A stretch of 64,000 bases of DNA from positions 220,075 to 284,074 of the forward strand of contig DAHXKG010000001.1 in NCBI GenBank assembly GCA_027366525.1, read 5' to 3'. Source of the DNA: a candidate division FCPU426 bacterium. GTDB lineage: Bacteria > Oederibacteriota > Muellerivitia > Muellerivitales > DAHXKG01. Of the stretch, positions 63,569 through 64,000 are shown in pieces. A model generated the notes under the pieces. That model made no database searches and had not been told where the DNA came from. It worked only from the letters and a program-made list of their open reading frames with translations. A program made the translations under genes and the position numbers. Position 1 is the stretch's first letter. Each line of letters starts with the position of its first letter.

Positions 63569-64000
63569 CTAGTTTGCTATCCGATGGTAGCACATCACCG
63601 TTACCTTGCCCCCATGGCTTGTATCGGAGTACACCACATAGGGAATCCCTTGATGGATCATCAGCAAAATATGCCTGGCCCTTCCGGTGGAAAATCCTTC
63701 CTTTCCTACCATGACCCACGAACTCCCGGTGTATTTCATCACCGTTACATATCCACCCATCGCTTGATCCCGATAGGCCACATAGGGAGTGCCATCATAA
63801 ATTGCCAAGGACGTACTTTCTGCCATTCCAGGTGAAAATCCTGCCTTCCCCACCGTGACCCATGATGAATCTTGGTATTTCATGACCGTAACTTTATCTC
63901 CCGCTGCTTCGTCCTCATAAGCCACATAAGGAACTCCATTATCAAAGGCGAGTGAGGGATAGTCAGCCTCCCCTGGTGTAAACCCTTCTCTCCCTACATA
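63569..64000 (-). CDS. Repeat protein with VGxxGFS..YVAYxD units, truncated and cut by window edge
   Basis: Open for 143 codons from the right edge to a stop at 63569. About three 46-residue repeats of the form WVTVGKAGFSPGMAESTSLA, YDGTPYVAYRDQAMGGYVTV, MKYTGSSW. The third repeat breaks off at TVMCYHRIAN before its Gly-Ser-Ser-Trp, which suggests a deletion or insertion junction at the 3' end. Such repeats form predicted beta-propellers of secreted proteins. The gene's start is outside the window. Confidence 0.65.
   Translation of the reverse strand, partial: YVGREGFTPGEADYPSLAFDNGVPYVAYEDEAAGDKVTVMKYQDSSWVTVGKAGFSPGMAESTSLAIYDGTPYVAYRDQAMGGYVTVMKYTGSSWVMVGKEGFSTGRARHILLMIHQGIPYVVYSDTSHGGKVTVMCYHRIAN

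Overview
The window comes from a low-GC bacterium with a Gram-negative envelope. It carries an ExbB/ExbD/TonB set, a beta-barrel porin, a heptosyltransferase-type glycosyltransferase, two NHL lipoproteins and a DsbD thiol relay. The metabolism is free-living: arginine, thiamine, PLP, B12-ligand and methionine genes are all present. I could not fix the phylum from sequence alone. Nothing looks archaeal or phage-borne, and I found no rRNA, tRNA or CRISPR array. Most genes lie on the minus strand in short operons with ATGA, TAATG or TGATG stop/start overlaps, which suggests translational coupling.

Layout. 1-2.8 kb: left-truncated F1Fo ATP synthase operon (atpB-E-F-H-A). 3.1-8.3 kb: an NHL-repeat lipoprotein, a small Cys/His-rich membrane protein divergent from a CpxR/CpxA-like two-component system, then atpI, atpZ and a DUF3343 gene, so the two ATP-synthase accessory genes are detached from the main operon. 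8.4-14 kb: tandem bifunctional-nuclease paralogues, an AMMECR1/MEMO1 pair, DUF1802, a GRP-family sugar transporter and an MFS protein. 14-21.8 kb: tsaE-tsaB-rimI, an atypical NRAMP transporter, an SRPBCC protein, and algL-like/argJ/thiL. 22-30.6 kb: phosphoglycolate phosphatase, YceI, PdxH, an ECF sigma/NrsF anti-sigma pair, cold-shock protein, DinB, an RNA m5C methyltransferase and exbB-exbD-tonB. 30.9-41.6 kb: DUF4139 protein, BluB, MFS, a sugar-nucleotidyltransferase/phosphomannomutase fusion, Mrp plus Rieske, and a secreted Cys/Met-rich peptide followed by a thioredoxin and DsbD. 41.6-45.6 kb: LacI regulator, a deacetylase-fold protein lacking its metal histidines, and a PII/AmtB pair. 45.9-53.5 kb: TPR protein, seven-motif beta-propeller, Zn-ribbon proteins, NHL lipoprotein, esterase, HEAT protein, polytopic membrane protein and a GGCT-like protein. 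53.7-62.2 kb: second PII with a porin, MetH, GT9 and DedA. 62.6-64 kb: eroded YD/RHS and repeat-protein fragments.

The points most worth attention are these: the Cys/Met-rich peptide, thioredoxin and DsbD module; two PII proteins that both lack Tyr51, one beside amtB and one beside a porin; several enzyme-fold proteins whose signature residues are replaced (AlgL-like, NodB-like, phosphomannomutase half, NRAMP); a probable homopolymer frameshift at the start of dedA; an uncharacterised five-gene cluster at 50.2-53.5 kb; and the decaying repeat-protein locus at the right edge. Genes that connect across the window are bluB with metH (cobalamin ligand synthesis and use) and tsaE/tsaB/rimI (tRNA t6A).
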